Of a stretch of DNA of 64,000 bases, positions 51,910 to 61,378 are shown piece by piece (the first letter of the stretch is position 1; each line of letters starts with the position of its first letter). Both the position numbers and the translations under genes were made by a program. Below the pieces are notes generated by a model. The model was not told the DNA's origin and did no database searches. It was given only the letters and a program-made list of their open reading frames with translations. Source of the DNA: Shimia sp. Alg240-R146 (lineage in GTDB: Bacteria; Pseudomonadota; Alphaproteobacteria; Rhodobacterales; Rhodobacteraceae); NCBI RefSeq assembly GCF_947331465.1, contig NZ_CAMZOK010000001.1, forward strand, positions 930,001 to 994,000, written 5' to 3'.

Positions 51910-53805
51910 TTGCCTCGTACTTATGAAGTTGGGTCAGCACCCAAGTGCCTTAATGTGCGCTTGCTTGCCACCAGTGATGTCCACGCGCAGCTGTTGGCGT
52001 ATGACTATTTCCGAGAAACGCGCACCGACGGGTCGTCATTGGCACGACTGGGGTCGCTGATTCGCGAGCTGCGCGACGGTGCTGATGCCTCGGTTCTGCT
52101 GGACAATGGCGACTTTTTGCAGGGCGGACAGATCGCCGAAGTCGACCTCGCGGACGTTTCTCAAATAGGTAACCCGGTCATCAGTGCTATGAACGCGCTA
52201 GGGTATGATGCCGTGGGCCTTGGTAACCACGAGTTTGATGTCGACGAACCGCTGTTGCGCAAGTCTCTGGCGCTGGCTGATTTTCCCGTTTTATGCGCCA
52301 ACCTGATCCCCAAAGATGGCGAAGGCAGGTACGAGGGTATCTGGCAGAAACGGGTGATTGTACCCGTCCAAGCCCGTACTGAAGACGGATGTCTCGAGAC
52401 AGTGAAGTTCGGCATATTCAGTGTTTTGCCGCCGCAAGTGGTAGACTGGGGCGCGGTACGACTTGCCAAAGGCGTGCGCGCTCGTGACATCGTTGCGACG
52501 GCGCGGGAGCAGGGGGCGGCCTTGCGCGCTGAAGGAGCGGACATCGTTGTCGCTTTGGCACATTCCGGGATCACCGCTGTTTCAGCCGCATATATGGCGG
52601 AGAACGCCGCGCCGGAAGTTGCTGCGCTTGACGAGGTAGATGTGATCATCGCGGGTCACATTCACGAACGATTTCCGCGTGACGGCTATCTCGACACAGC
52701 CGTAATCGACGGCAAGCGCGGAAGCTTGCATGGCAAGCCAGCTGTGATGCCCGGAGCGATGGCTGCGTTTCTAGGGAAAATTGATCTGCACCTCGTTCAG
52801 GTGGACGACAAGGCCGCAAGGGGCAGAATCTGGCGTGTCGATGGGTTTGAATGTGAAAACATCGCCGGCTGGACCCATATCGAAGATGCTGGAATCGTTG
52901 AGGTTTTACAGCCAGCGCAGCGCGCGGCCGTTAAGCGACTTGCCAAGGTCGTGGGGCATTTAGAACGGCCGGTCAGCACCTATTTTTCTATGGTGAAGGA
53001 CGGTTGTGCGACGCGAATTCTGGCAGAGGCCAAGCTTGCTGCTCTGCGCGAGGAATTGTTCGGCACGCCGTATGAACATTTGCCGCTTTTGGCCTCTGTT
53101 GCGCCCACCCGATGCGGCGGGCGTGCTGGTCCGCTAAATTATGTGGACATCGCGCCGGGGCCGCTTCTGGAGCGCAGCATCGGACAGATGCAACCGTTCG
53201 CGAATTTCATCAGCCTGTTGCGTCTGAACGGCGCTGAATTGCTGGAATGGCTGGACATGGCGGCGAGTCTGTATGCCCAGATGGTGCCAAATCAACCGGA
53301 CCAATGGCTTTTTGAGCGCGACACGCCTGCCTATAAACGGGAAACGGTCTATGGGGTGTCCTACGAAATCGACCTGTCAGGACCGGCTCGATATTCCCAT
53401 GCCGGAGAGGTCTTGCGTCCGGGAAAGACCCGAATCCGCAACCTGACGTGGCAGGGTGAACCGGTGCGACCCACGCAAGAATTTCTGCTGGCGACAAATG
53501 ATTTTAGAGCGGGCGGCGGCGGCAATTTTCCCGGTGTGAGCCCAAGCAAGGTCGTGCCGCTGCGGCCGATCCACATGCGCGATGCCTTGGTGAAATATTT
53601 GGCCGCCGGCGCTGTTTGTGCAGATCAAGCGGTCCCGTCATGGAGGTTCGCCAGACTGAGTAATGTCTCAGCCGTGTTTGAGACGGGGGCGGCCGCGATG
53701 CAATATTTTGACCTTCAGAACCTGCCGCTTACTCCCTTGGGGGCATCAGAGGACGGATTCCTGCGGTTCCGCATGGATTTGGATGATCCATATTGGCCAA
53801 GCTGA
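51910..53805 (+). CDS. CpdB/UshA-like metallophosphoesterase (2',3'-cyclic-nucleotide 2'-phosphodiesterase or 5'-nucleotidase family)
   Basis: A 631-residue two-domain hydrolase. The metallophosphatase domain has LLATSDVHAQLLAY, LLDNGDFLQGG, GLGNHEFDVDE, VVALAHSGITAVS and IIAGHIHERFP. The C-terminal 5'-nucleotidase domain has FISLLRLNGAELLEWLDMAASL and LLATNDFRAGGGGNFPG for nucleotide binding. The start is a TTG at 51910 (GAGAGGATCAG before it). There is no signal peptide, although CpdB and UshA are periplasmic. The enzyme therefore looks cytoplasmic unless the start is misplaced. Confidence 0.88.
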   Translation: MPRTYEVGSAPKCLNVRLLATSDVHAQLLAYDYFRETRTDGSSLARLGSLIRELRDGADASVLLDNGDFLQGGQIAEVDLADVSQIGNPVISAMNALGYDAVGLGNHEFDVDEPLLRKSLALADFPVLCANLIPKDGEGRYEGIWQKRVIVPVQARTEDGCLETVKFGIFSVLPPQVVDWGAVRLAKGVRARDIVATAREQGAALRAEGADIVVALAHSGITAVSAAYMAENAAPEVAALDEVDVIIAGHIHERFPRDGYLDTAVIDGKRGSLHGKPAVMPGAMAAFLGKIDLHLVQVDDKAARGRIWRVDGFECENIAGWTHIEDAGIVEVLQPAQRAAVKRLAKVVGHLERPVSTYFSMVKDGCATRILAEAKLAALREELFGTPYEHLPLLASVAPTRCGGRAGPLNYVDIAPGPLLERSIGQMQPFANFISLLRLNGAELLEWLDMAASLYAQMVPNQPDQWLFERDTPAYKRETVYGVSYEIDLSGPARYSHAGEVLRPGKTRIRNLTWQGEPVRPTQEFLLATNDFRAGGGGNFPGVSPSKVVPLRPIHMRDALVKYLAAGAVCADQAVPSWRFARLSNVSAVFETGAAAMQYFDLQNLPLTPLGASEDGFLRFRMDLDDPYWPS

Positions 53806-53831
53806 GCGCATAACTACACGGTCCTGATGGC

Positions 53832-53860
53832 TTGCATCCTGTTGATGAGCGCACTATATC
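53832..53860 (+). promoter_or_regulatory. Housekeeping promoter of ffs
   Basis: TTGCAT (53832-53837) and TATATC (53855-53860) are separated by exactly 17 bases. The predicted start lies about seven bases on, at the first base of the SRP RNA stem. Confidence 0.75.
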
Positions 53861-53866
53861 GACGCT

Positions 53867-53962
53867 TGAGAGGTTGGCGCGGGCGAGCGCCTCGCCAACC
53901 CGGTCAGATCCGGAAGGAAGCAGCCGTAACGAGCCCCGCTTGGGTCGTTGTCCAGCCTCTCA
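53867..53962 (+). ncRNA. ffs: SRP RNA (4.5S, small bacterial type)
   Basis: Recognised by the conserved tetraloop and symmetric-loop region GGTCAGATCCGGAAGGAAGC followed by AGCCGTAACGAG, which binds Ffh. The ends GAGAGGTTGG (53868) and CCAGCCTCTC (to 53961) pair to close the hairpin with one G-U. The RNA is about 95 bases. A 17-base-spaced promoter ends just before it. Its protein partner Ffh is encoded at 31723-33246. End positions are estimated from the stem. Confidence 0.95.
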
Positions 53963-54160
53963 CCCACTTCCCCGCATATTTGCACGGCAATTGGCCCCAT
54001 CCTGGGCCGCCGGTTGGGTCATCAGATTCCGATTGTTTGCCAACGCACGGCGTTTTCACGCTGAGTTGACGCAATAGGAACTTGAATGTTGCGCACCCAC
54101 GCCTTTAGCTTGATGACAAAACAAATAGTGTGGATGACCGTGTCCGCTGGGGAGGCTTGA

Positions 54161-56098
54161 ATGTCAGAAAAGACGATCAAAATTGCAGGTCCAATGTTTG
54201 ACCGACGCGGCGCGATGCGCGTGATGGGTGGCGGGGCGGCTGCGATCGCGGCCGGATTGAAGGCACCAATGGCATTCGCCAGCGAGGAAGAGATCATCCG
54301 TTCGCACGGGTATTCGTTTTATGGCGATCTGAAATACCCTGCTGATTATCCACATTTCGACTACGTAAACCCCGACGCGCCCAAGGGTGGGCAAATCACC
54401 CTGAGTGCGCGCGGAACGTTTGACGGGTTCAACCGGTTTGCATGGCGCGGTAATGCGGAATCTGATTCTGGGGTTGTTGCAGAAGCGATGTTTGCGGAAA
54501 TGCCCTGGGGCGGAGGCGCGCCGGCGGATTCGATCACCGACAGCTATTGTTTGATTGCGCGCGAGGTTGAGTATCCGAAAGACAAGACGTGGTGCGTGTT
54601 TCACATGCGCGATGATGTGGTGTTTCGCGATGGATCGCCTTTGAGGGCGCAAGATGCAGCCTTTACCCACAACCTATTCCTTGAGCAGGGCATTCGGTCC
54701 TACTCCCGCTCGGTAAAAGAGCGGATCTCTGGTGTGGAAGTGATCGATGATCACACGTTGCGATACACGTTTGCCGACGGGATCTCGCGCCGGTCTCTGA
54801 TCGGACAGGTTGGTGGTACGCCGATTTTTTCGGAAGAGTGGTACAAACAAACAGGGGAGCGGCTTGATGAGCCGTCTATTCTTTCGCCTATGGCGTCCGG
54901 GCCGTACCAAGTGGGCGATTATGAGTTCAATCGCTTTGTGGTCTATGAACGCAACCCGAATTATTGGGGCTGGGACCATCCCGCCAACGTCGGGCGGCAC
55001 AATTTTGATCGCATTCGGGTGGAGTATTTTTCGGATGCCACCGCAGAATTCGAAGCCTTCAAGGCCGGTGTGTACACATTCCGGACCGAAGGCTCGACCA
55101 AACAGTGGGCGACGGGGTACAACTTCCCGGCAATTGACCGCGGTGACGTCAAAAAAGAAGCGATCCCGCGCGGAACAGCGCCAAGCAACAGCGGTATCAT
55201 TTTCAACACAATGCGTGCGCCGTTGAACAACCGGACCGTGCGCCATGCTTTGTCGTTGGCGTTCAATTTTGAATGGACCAAGGAATCGCTGCAGTTCGAT
55301 TTGACCACACAACGCGACTCGTTTGTGCAAGGGCAGGACTGGGAAGCCAAAGGCGCGCCAGAGGGCGACGAATTGGCCTTCCTGCAATCGCTGGGTGACG
55401 TTGTGCCCGCCGATATGCTGACCGACGATGTGGTCATGCCGCATACGTCCAAAGCGTCGACGCCAATTGACCGGCGCAACAAGCGTGCTGCGCTGAAGCT
55501 GTTTGAAGAGGCCGGTTGGACGGTGAACGACGCGGGCCAAATGGTGGATTCAAGCGGCGCACAGATGTCGCTTGATTTTCTGGTGTTGTCCTCTTGGGAC
55601 GAAACCCGACTGGCGAGCATCGACGCATTTGTCAAAACGCTGGCCAATTGGGGCGTCAAAGTCAAAGCCGACAAAGTCGACAGTGCGCAGGGTCAGCAAC
55701 GCTTTTTGGATAAGGACTACGATCTGATCCACACCCGCATCCTGTCCTTCTCGACGGCGAGCACCTCGTTGCGCCAGCTGTTTGGGTCCAAAACTGCGGA
55801 AGTGTCGTCCTACAATCCTTCGGCGCTGCGCAATGACATGGTGGATGCCATCATCGACAAGGCACTTGCCGCAAAAACGCGGGCCGAAGAAATCACAGCG
55901 ATGACTGCCTTGGATCGCGCTTTGCGTTATGAGCGGATCATCGTGAACGCAGGTTACGTTCCCGAAGCGTGGGTCGCGTATTACGACATGTTTGAGCGGC
56001 CGGAAAAGCTGCCGCCTTATGCGGTTGGATTGCTGGATTTCTGGTGGCTCAACCCGGAAAAAGAAGCGGCCCTGAAGGCCTCGGGCGCGTTGAGGTAA
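54161..56098 (+). CDS. Extracellular solute-binding protein family 5 (YejA-like)
   Basis: Periplasmic binding protein of 645 residues for a peptide/microcin C-type ABC importer. The signal peptide ends AFA at 40 and contains Arg15-Arg16 (FDRRGAMRVMGGGAAA), which resembles a Tat signal. The SBP_bac_5 fold is shown by TLSARGTFDGFNRF, VVFRDGSPLRAQDAAFTH and PLNNRTVRHALSLAFNFEW. It heads the yejA-B-E-F-like operon, with a seven-base gap to the next gene. Family members bind oligopeptides and peptide antibiotics. Confidence 0.93.
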   Translation: MSEKTIKIAGPMFDRRGAMRVMGGGAAAIAAGLKAPMAFASEEEIIRSHGYSFYGDLKYPADYPHFDYVNPDAPKGGQITLSARGTFDGFNRFAWRGNAESDSGVVAEAMFAEMPWGGGAPADSITDSYCLIAREVEYPKDKTWCVFHMRDDVVFRDGSPLRAQDAAFTHNLFLEQGIRSYSRSVKERISGVEVIDDHTLRYTFADGISRRSLIGQVGGTPIFSEEWYKQTGERLDEPSILSPMASGPYQVGDYEFNRFVVYERNPNYWGWDHPANVGRHNFDRIRVEYFSDATAEFEAFKAGVYTFRTEGSTKQWATGYNFPAIDRGDVKKEAIPRGTAPSNSGIIFNTMRAPLNNRTVRHALSLAFNFEWTKESLQFDLTTQRDSFVQGQDWEAKGAPEGDELAFLQSLGDVVPADMLTDDVVMPHTSKASTPIDRRNKRAALKLFEEAGWTVNDAGQMVDSSGAQMSLDFLVLSSWDETRLASIDAFVKTLANWGVKVKADKVDSAQGQQRFLDKDYDLIHTRILSFSTASTSLRQLFGSKTAEVSSYNPSALRNDMVDAIIDKALAAKTRAEEITAMTALDRALRYERIIVNAGYVPEAWVAYYDMFERPEKLPPYAVGLLDFWWLNPEKEAALKASGALR

Positions 56099-56105
56099 CT
56101 GACTT

Positions 56106-57191
56106 TTGGGCGCATATATACTTCGAAGACTGTTGCTTGTGATCCCGACGTTGCTTGGGATCATGATACTCAATTTCACGTTGGTGCAATTTGTGCCGGG
56201 CGGACCTGTGGAACAGGTGATTGCCCGCGTTCAAGGCGAAGGGGATGTGTTTTCGGGCTTTGCCGGAGGCAATGAGGATGTGGGCGAGGAGACCTTTGGG
56301 TCTGACAGCGACTACTTGGGCGCCCGTGGATTGCCCAAGGAATTCATTGAGGAACTTGAGAAAGAGTTTGGTTTTGATAAGCCGCCGCTGGAGCGGTTTC
56401 TGTCCATGATGGGCAATTATATGCGGCTTGATTTTGGCGAGAGCTATTTTCGCAAAATCAGTGTGATTGATCTTGTTCTGGAAAAGATGCCCGTGTCCAT
56501 AACACTGGGGCTTTGGTCGACCTTGCTGGCGTATTTGGTATCAATTCCGCTTGGCATCAAAAAGGCGGTCAAAGACGGCACGCCGTTTGACACATGGACC
56601 AGTGGCGCAATCATCGTGGGCTATGCCATTCCGGGTTTCCTGTTTGCCATCATGCTTGTCGTACTATTTGCGGGGGGCAGCTATTGGCAGATATTCCCGC
56701 TGCGAGGGCTGACCTCTGACAACTTTGAACAATTGACGCCATTGGGCAAAGCGCTGGATTACCTCTGGCACATTACGCTGCCAATTATTGCATCAACCAT
56801 CGCGGCCTTTGCGACGCTGACGCTTTTGACCAAGAACAGCTTTTTGGACGAGATCAAGAAGCACTATGTGATGACCGCTCGGGCCAAGGGTTTGAGCGAA
56901 AAGCGTGTGCTTTACGGACATGTGTTCCGCAATGCGATGTTGATCGTAATCGCGGGTTTTCCTGCGGTTTTTATCGGTGTGTTCTTTGGCGGATCGGTTT
57001 TGATCGAGACGATCTTTTCGCTCGACGGCTTGGGCCGTCTTGCGTTTGAGGCCGCTGTGGCGCGGGATTATCCGGTGATCTTTGGCACGCTCTTTGTGTT
57101 TGGCTTGATTGGCCTTGTGGTCGGTATCCTGTCTGACTTGATGTACGTGCTGGTTGATCCGCGCATTGATTTTGAGAAGAGGGCAGGCTGA
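56106..57191 (+). CDS. yejB: Microcin C/peptide ABC transporter permease (YejB-like)
   Basis: A 361-residue inner-membrane permease of the DppB/OppB family. The start is a TTG ([17 protein letters not shown]). Membrane helix 1 is followed by a long periplasmic loop at about 35-100. The EAA loop is [26 protein letters not shown], where the ATPase docks. Its stop overlaps the ATG of the next permease as TGATG. The long loop and neighbours fit the YejB subgroup. Confidence 0.94.
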   Translation: MGAYILRRLLLVIPTLLGIMILNFTLVQFVPGGPVEQVIARVQGEGDVFSGFAGGNEDVGEETFGSDSDYLGARGLPKEFIEELEKEFGFDKPPLERFLSMMGNYMRLDFGESYFRKISVIDLVLEKMPVSITLGLWSTLLAYLVSIPLGIKKAVKDGTPFDTWTSGAIIVGYAIPGFLFAIMLVVLFAGGSYWQIFPLRGLTSDNFEQLTPLGKALDYLWHITLPIIASTIAAFATLTLLTKNSFLDEIKKHYVMTARAKGLSEKRVLYGHVFRNAMLIVIAGFPAVFIGVFFGGSVLIETIFSLDGLGRLAFEAAVARDYPVIFGTLFVFGLIGLVVGILSDLMYVLVDPRIDFEKRAG

Positions 57192-58309
57192 TGGCACTTT
57201 CTCCTCTCAATCAACGGCGCTGGAGCAATTTTAAACGCAACCGCCGTGCGCTTTGGTCGTTGGTCGTTTTTTGCTTTCTGTTTGGCCTGTCTCTGTTTGC
57301 CGAGTTCCTCGCGAACGACAAACCGATTGTCGTCAGCTACCGCGGAGAAATTTTTACGCCGATCTTTAAGTTTTATCCCGAGACCACCTTTGGTGGGGAT
57401 TTTAAAACTGAGGCGGTTTACAACGATCCGGTCGTGCAATGTTTGATCGCCACGGGTGGTGTTGAGGATTGCTTCGACATCCCCGAAGACATTCTGGAAG
57501 GTCTGGATGCTGGCAAATCGCCGGAAGAGTTGGAACTTGTTGAATATCAAAAAGGCTGGGCGCTTTGGCCGATCATTCCATACAGCTATGACACGCCGGT
57601 GGACCGTGCGGGCGCGGCACCTTTGCCGCCGGATAGTCAAAATTGGCTTGGAACGGACGACCGTAAGCGCGATGTGGTTGCGCGGGTGATCTACGGCTTC
57701 AGGCTGTCGATATTCTTTACGCTGATTGTGACCGTGTCCGCCAGCTTGATTGGTATTATGGCGGGTGCAGTGCAGGGTTACTTTGGTGGCTGGCTGGATC
57801 TGATCTTTCAGCGGGTGATCGAGATTTGGGGGGCCACTCCGAGCCTTTACATCATTATCATTATGTTCGCCATTTTGGGGCGAAGTTTCTGGCTGTTGGT
57901 CTTTCTCACGGTGCTGTTTGGCTGGACATCTTTGGTGGGTGTTGTGCGGGCCGAATTTTTGCGGGCACGCAATCTGGAATATGTACGCGCGGCAAAAGCT
58001 CTGGGCGTGTCCAACAGTGTGATCATGTTCCGCCACATGCTGCCTAACGCGATGGTGGCGACCGTGACAATGCTTCCGTTCATCGTCACTGGGACGATTA
58101 GCACCTTGGCAGGGCTTGACTTCCTTGGCTTTGGCCTGCCGTCCTCGGCACCAAGTCTTGGAGAGTTGACCTTGCAGGCGAAACAGAACTTGCAGGCGCC
58201 TTGGTTGGGGTTCACCGCCTTCTTCACCTTTGCGATCATGTTGTCGCTTTTGGTGTTCATATTTGAGGGCGTTCGGGATGCCTTTGACCCAAGAAAGACG
58301 TTTTCATGA
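57191..58309 (+). CDS. yejE: Microcin C/peptide ABC transporter permease (YejE-like)
   Basis: Partner permease of 372 residues. It starts SPLNQRRWSNFKRNRRALWSLVVF, typical of YejE/DppC proteins, with a large periplasmic insert at about 45-150. The EAA loop is LEYVRAAKALGVSNSVIMFRHMLPNAM. Its stop overlaps the start of the ATPase gene as ATGA. It works with the YejB-like permease to form the channel. Confidence 0.94.
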   Translation: MALSPLNQRRWSNFKRNRRALWSLVVFCFLFGLSLFAEFLANDKPIVVSYRGEIFTPIFKFYPETTFGGDFKTEAVYNDPVVQCLIATGGVEDCFDIPEDILEGLDAGKSPEELELVEYQKGWALWPIIPYSYDTPVDRAGAAPLPPDSQNWLGTDDRKRDVVARVIYGFRLSIFFTLIVTVSASLIGIMAGAVQGYFGGWLDLIFQRVIEIWGATPSLYIIIIMFAILGRSFWLLVFLTVLFGWTSLVGVVRAEFLRARNLEYVRAAKALGVSNSVIMFRHMLPNAMVATVTMLPFIVTGTISTLAGLDFLGFGLPSSAPSLGELTLQAKQNLQAPWLGFTAFFTFAIMLSLLVFIFEGVRDAFDPRKTFS

Positions 58310-59904
58310 GCATTCTTGAAGTCAAAGACCTGCGTGTGGCGTTTCAGCAAGATGGCGAACTGATCGAAGCTGTCAAAGGCGTTTCGTTTGCTGTGGACCG
58401 TGGTGAAACCGTGGCATTGGTGGGGGAATCCGGATCAGGCAAGTCGGTGTCGGCCTTGTCGACGGTTTCCTTGTTGCCGGGAAGTGCACGGGTTTCGGGA
58501 TCCGTAACCTATGACGGTCAGGAAATGGTCGGCGCGAAAGAGAACACCTTGCGCAAGGTGCGCGGTAACGACATCAGCTTTATCTTCCAAGAGCCGATGA
58601 CGTCTTTGAACCCGCTGCACACGATTGAAAAGCAACTGGGCGAGAGCCTCGCGCTGCACCAAGGGGTTGTCGGCAGCGATGCGCGCGGCCGCATTCTAGA
58701 CTTGATGGAGAAGGTTGGCATTCGCGATGCGGAAAGCCGATTGAGTGCCTATCCGCATCAATTGTCTGGCGGTCAGCGACAGCGGGTTATGATCGCGATG
58801 GCGCTGGCCAACAAGCCGGATGTTTTGATCGCTGATGAGCCGACAACGGCGCTGGATGTGACCATTCAGGCGCAAATTCTTGAACTGCTGGCGGAGTTGA
58901 AGAAATCTGAAGGCATGGCGCTGTTGTTTATCACCCATGATTTGGGAATCGTGCGACGGATCGCGGACAAAGTTTGTGTGATGAAAGACGGTGAGATTGT
59001 CGAAGCGGGCCCCGTGGCCGAGATTTTCTCCAACCCAAAGCATGAATATACCCGTGCTTTGCTGAGCGCGCGGGCATCTGGCGCGCCGGAGCCGGTGGAC
59101 GAGGCTGCGCCAGCAATGGCAGAGACTGATCAGTTGCGGGTCTGGTTCCCGATCCAGCAGGGTTTTTTGCGCCGCACGGTGGGGCATGTCAAAGCCGTGA
59201 ACGCCGCGACGATTTCGGTTCGGGCGGGCGAAACACTTGGTATCGTTGGCGAGAGTGGGTCAGGCAAGACCACGCTGGCGTTGGCGATCATGCAGCTGAT
59301 CGACAGTGAAGGTGACATCACCTTTGACGGAGATGATGTTCGGGCCTGGTCGACCAAACAATTGCGCGCACTGCGAAAAGATATGCAGATCGTGTTTCAG
59401 GATCCCTATGGCAGTTTGAGTCCGCGCATGACCTGCGAGCAGGTGATCGCCGAAGGTTTGGGCGTGCATGGCAGTCCGGACGGGCGCGCCACCCGCGCGG
59501 TGGTGGCTGATGTAATGGAAGAAGTCGGGCTCGATCCGGCGACGATGGACCGGTACCCGCACGAGTTTTCAGGGGGGCAGCGGCAGCGTATCGCCATCGC
59601 CCGCGCGATGGTCTTGCGGCCCAAACTGGTCGTATTGGATGAACCGACCTCGGCGCTGGATATGACAGTGCAGGTGCAGATTGTTGAATTGTTGCGGCGT
59701 CTGCAGCGCAAGTATGGACTTGCGTATTTGTTCATCAGTCACGACCTGCATGTAGTGCGCGCGATGAGCCACAAAATTATGGTGATGAAAGCCGGAGATG
59801 TTGTTGAAAGCGGCGAAGCAGCCGCGCTGTTTGACAACCCTCAGGCTGAATACACGCGCGAATTGCTGGCGGCAGCGCCGGTTGTTGAGGCCCCACCGGT
59901 CTGA
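58306..59904 (+). CDS. yejF: Dual-module ABC transporter ATP-binding protein (YejF-like)
   Basis: A 532-residue fusion of two ATPase modules. The first has GESGSGKSVSALS near 40, LSGGQRQRVMIAMALANKPDVLIADEPTTALD near 150; the second GESGSGKTTLAL near 325 and FSGGQRQRIAIARAMVLRPKLVVLDEPTSALDM near 425. Both halves look catalytically intact. It ends the operon; no strong plus-strand terminator follows, only one for the opposite strand. Confidence 0.95.
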   Translation: MSILEVKDLRVAFQQDGELIEAVKGVSFAVDRGETVALVGESGSGKSVSALSTVSLLPGSARVSGSVTYDGQEMVGAKENTLRKVRGNDISFIFQEPMTSLNPLHTIEKQLGESLALHQGVVGSDARGRILDLMEKVGIRDAESRLSAYPHQLSGGQRQRVMIAMALANKPDVLIADEPTTALDVTIQAQILELLAELKKSEGMALLFITHDLGIVRRIADKVCVMKDGEIVEAGPVAEIFSNPKHEYTRALLSARASGAPEPVDEAAPAMAETDQLRVWFPIQQGFLRRTVGHVKAVNAATISVRAGETLGIVGESGSGKTTLALAIMQLIDSEGDITFDGDDVRAWSTKQLRALRKDMQIVFQDPYGSLSPRMTCEQVIAEGLGVHGSPDGRATRAVVADVMEEVGLDPATMDRYPHEFSGGQRQRIAIARAMVLRPKLVVLDEPTSALDMTVQVQIVELLRRLQRKYGLAYLFISHDLHVVRAMSHKIMVMKAGDVVESGEAAALFDNPQAEYTRELLAAAPVVEAPPV

Positions 59905-59907
59905 CCC

Positions 59908-59939
59908 AAAAAGAAAGACCGCAGCTGTGTGCCGCGGCC
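59908..59939 (-). terminator. Terminator after hemN
   Basis: On the minus strand GGCCGCGGC and GCTGCGGTC pair fully when two G-U pairs are allowed (loop ACACA) and are followed by TTTCTTTTT. The same wobble would be A-C mismatches on the plus strand, so it works for hemN only. Confidence 0.8.
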
Positions 59940-59964
59940 TGTGATGTGCGTGTGTTTCCAAAGA

Positions 59965-61320
59965 TTAGATTGCAGCGCTGTGCTGTGCTTTGCTGTTGTC
60001 GTAGGCGTCAAACGCCCGCGCGATCATGCGGGTCAATGGGCGGGCATGATCCGGAATTGACAGGCCACTGGCGTCGATCGCCACCATATCCGGGAAGCGG
60101 GTCGCCACAGCTGAGAACAGCTGACTCAACCACGCGTAGGAGACATCGAAACGGTCGTGTATTTCCGCCCGATCAACGCGGAAGTCGCACATAAGAGCTT
60201 CAATTATGCGACCACGCACCAGGTCTTCTCCGGCAAACACATGCCCGCGTGATGTCGAGAAACTGCCGTCGCGGATTGCGCCTGTGTGAGCAGACGTGGC
60301 GGGGGCGTTTTGCGCATATCCTTGCGGAAAGCGCGCAATTGACGAGGCGCCAACAGCAAGCAGCACGTCGGCGGTGTCATCTGTGTAGCCTTGGAAATTC
60401 CGGCGCAGAGTGCCGTTGCGCTGCGCGACGGACAGACCGTCGGTCTTGGTGGCAAAGTGGTCGATGCCGATTTCGTCATAGCCGTCCCACAAGAAGAGTT
60501 TGCGCGACGTTTCATAGAGCGCGAGACGTTCTTGAGGCGTTGGCAAGGCGTCGGTCGGGATCATTTGTTGACGCTTGGCCATCCACGGTACGTGCGCGTA
60601 GCCATAGAGCGCCACGCGATCTGGTGCGAGCGACAACAGCTTTTGGACACTTTCGGTCATGCGCGCCTGCGTTTGGTGCGGCAGGCCAAACAGGATGTCG
60701 GCGTTCACGGACGCGATGTTGTGGGCGCGGATCATATCGACCGCGTCGCGGGTCACGTCATAGCTTTGGATGCGGCCAATTGTTTTCTGGATGTCGTCGT
60801 CAAAATCCTGAACACCAATCGAGGCGCGGTTCATTCCGGCGGCGGCCAGGGCAGCCATGCGCGGGGCGTCGATTTCATTTGGGTCGATCTCAACCGAGAA
60901 CTCGCCGTTCGGCGCCATCGGGGCCACATCAAAGATGGCGCCTGCGAGGTCCTGCATCATGGCCGGATCCAATAGCGTCGGTGTGCCGCCGCCCCAGTGC
61001 AGGCGGGAGAAGGACACACCGTCAGGCAGGTGGGATTTCAAAAGTTTGAGTTCGGCTTTGAGCGTTTCGACATAGGCCGCGACCGGCGATAAGGTCGAGG
61101 TGCCTTGTGTGCGGCAAGCGCAGAACCAGCATAGTCGGCGGCAAAACGGCACATGCACATAAAGCGAGACTTGAGATCCGGCGGGGATTGCCTCAATCCA
61201 ACTTACGTAAGTGTCTGGCGTTACGTCATTTTTAAAGTGAGGGGCTGTCGGGTAGCTTGTGTAGCGGGGCACTTTCGCGTCAAAGAGACCCAGCTTTGCC
61301 AATTGTTTTTCCTGTTCCAT
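59965..61320 (-). CDS. hemN: Oxygen-independent coproporphyrinogen III oxidase
   Basis: Radical SAM enzyme for anaerobic haem synthesis, 451 residues. YVHVPFCRRLCWFCAC holds the cluster Cys60, Cys64 and Cys67; LHWGGGTPTLLD and FSVEIDPNEID bind SAM, and LYGYAHVPWMAKRQQ is typical of HemN proper. The ATG at 61320 (MEQEKQLAKLGLFDAKVPRYTSYPT) matches family starts but has no ribosome site before it. An FNR box is centred 41.5 bases from the start expected behind TATACC, so FnrL probably activates the gene, perhaps as a leaderless mRNA. Confidence 0.95.
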   Translation of the reverse strand: MEQEKQLAKLGLFDAKVPRYTSYPTAPHFKNDVTPDTYVSWIEAIPAGSQVSLYVHVPFCRRLCWFCACRTQGTSTLSPVAAYVETLKAELKLLKSHLPDGVSFSRLHWGGGTPTLLDPAMMQDLAGAIFDVAPMAPNGEFSVEIDPNEIDAPRMAALAAAGMNRASIGVQDFDDDIQKTIGRIQSYDVTRDAVDMIRAHNIASVNADILFGLPHQTQARMTESVQKLLSLAPDRVALYGYAHVPWMAKRQQMIPTDALPTPQERLALYETSRKLFLWDGYDEIGIDHFATKTDGLSVAQRNGTLRRNFQGYTDDTADVLLAVGASSIARFPQGYAQNAPATSAHTGAIRDGSFSTSRGHVFAGEDLVRGRIIEALMCDFRVDRAEIHDRFDVSYAWLSQLFSAVATRFPDMVAIDASGLSIPDHARPLTRMIARAFDAYDNSKAQHSAAI

Positions 61321-61356
61321 AAAAATAGGTATACTCAGCGCAAGGGCTAGGAAACT

Positions 61357-61370
61357 TTGACCCAGATCAA
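61357..61370. promoter_or_regulatory. FNR box between hemN and fnrL
   Basis: TTGACCCAGATCAA fits the FNR consensus TTGAT-N4-ATCAA with one change. It is identical to the box before ccoN. For hemN its centre (61363.5) is about 41.5 bases from the start expected after TATACC at 61333-61328. For fnrL it lies between a TATACT box (61330-61335) and the ATG, where binding would block transcription. Confidence 0.85.
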
Positions 61371-61378
61371 GAGCGAAC

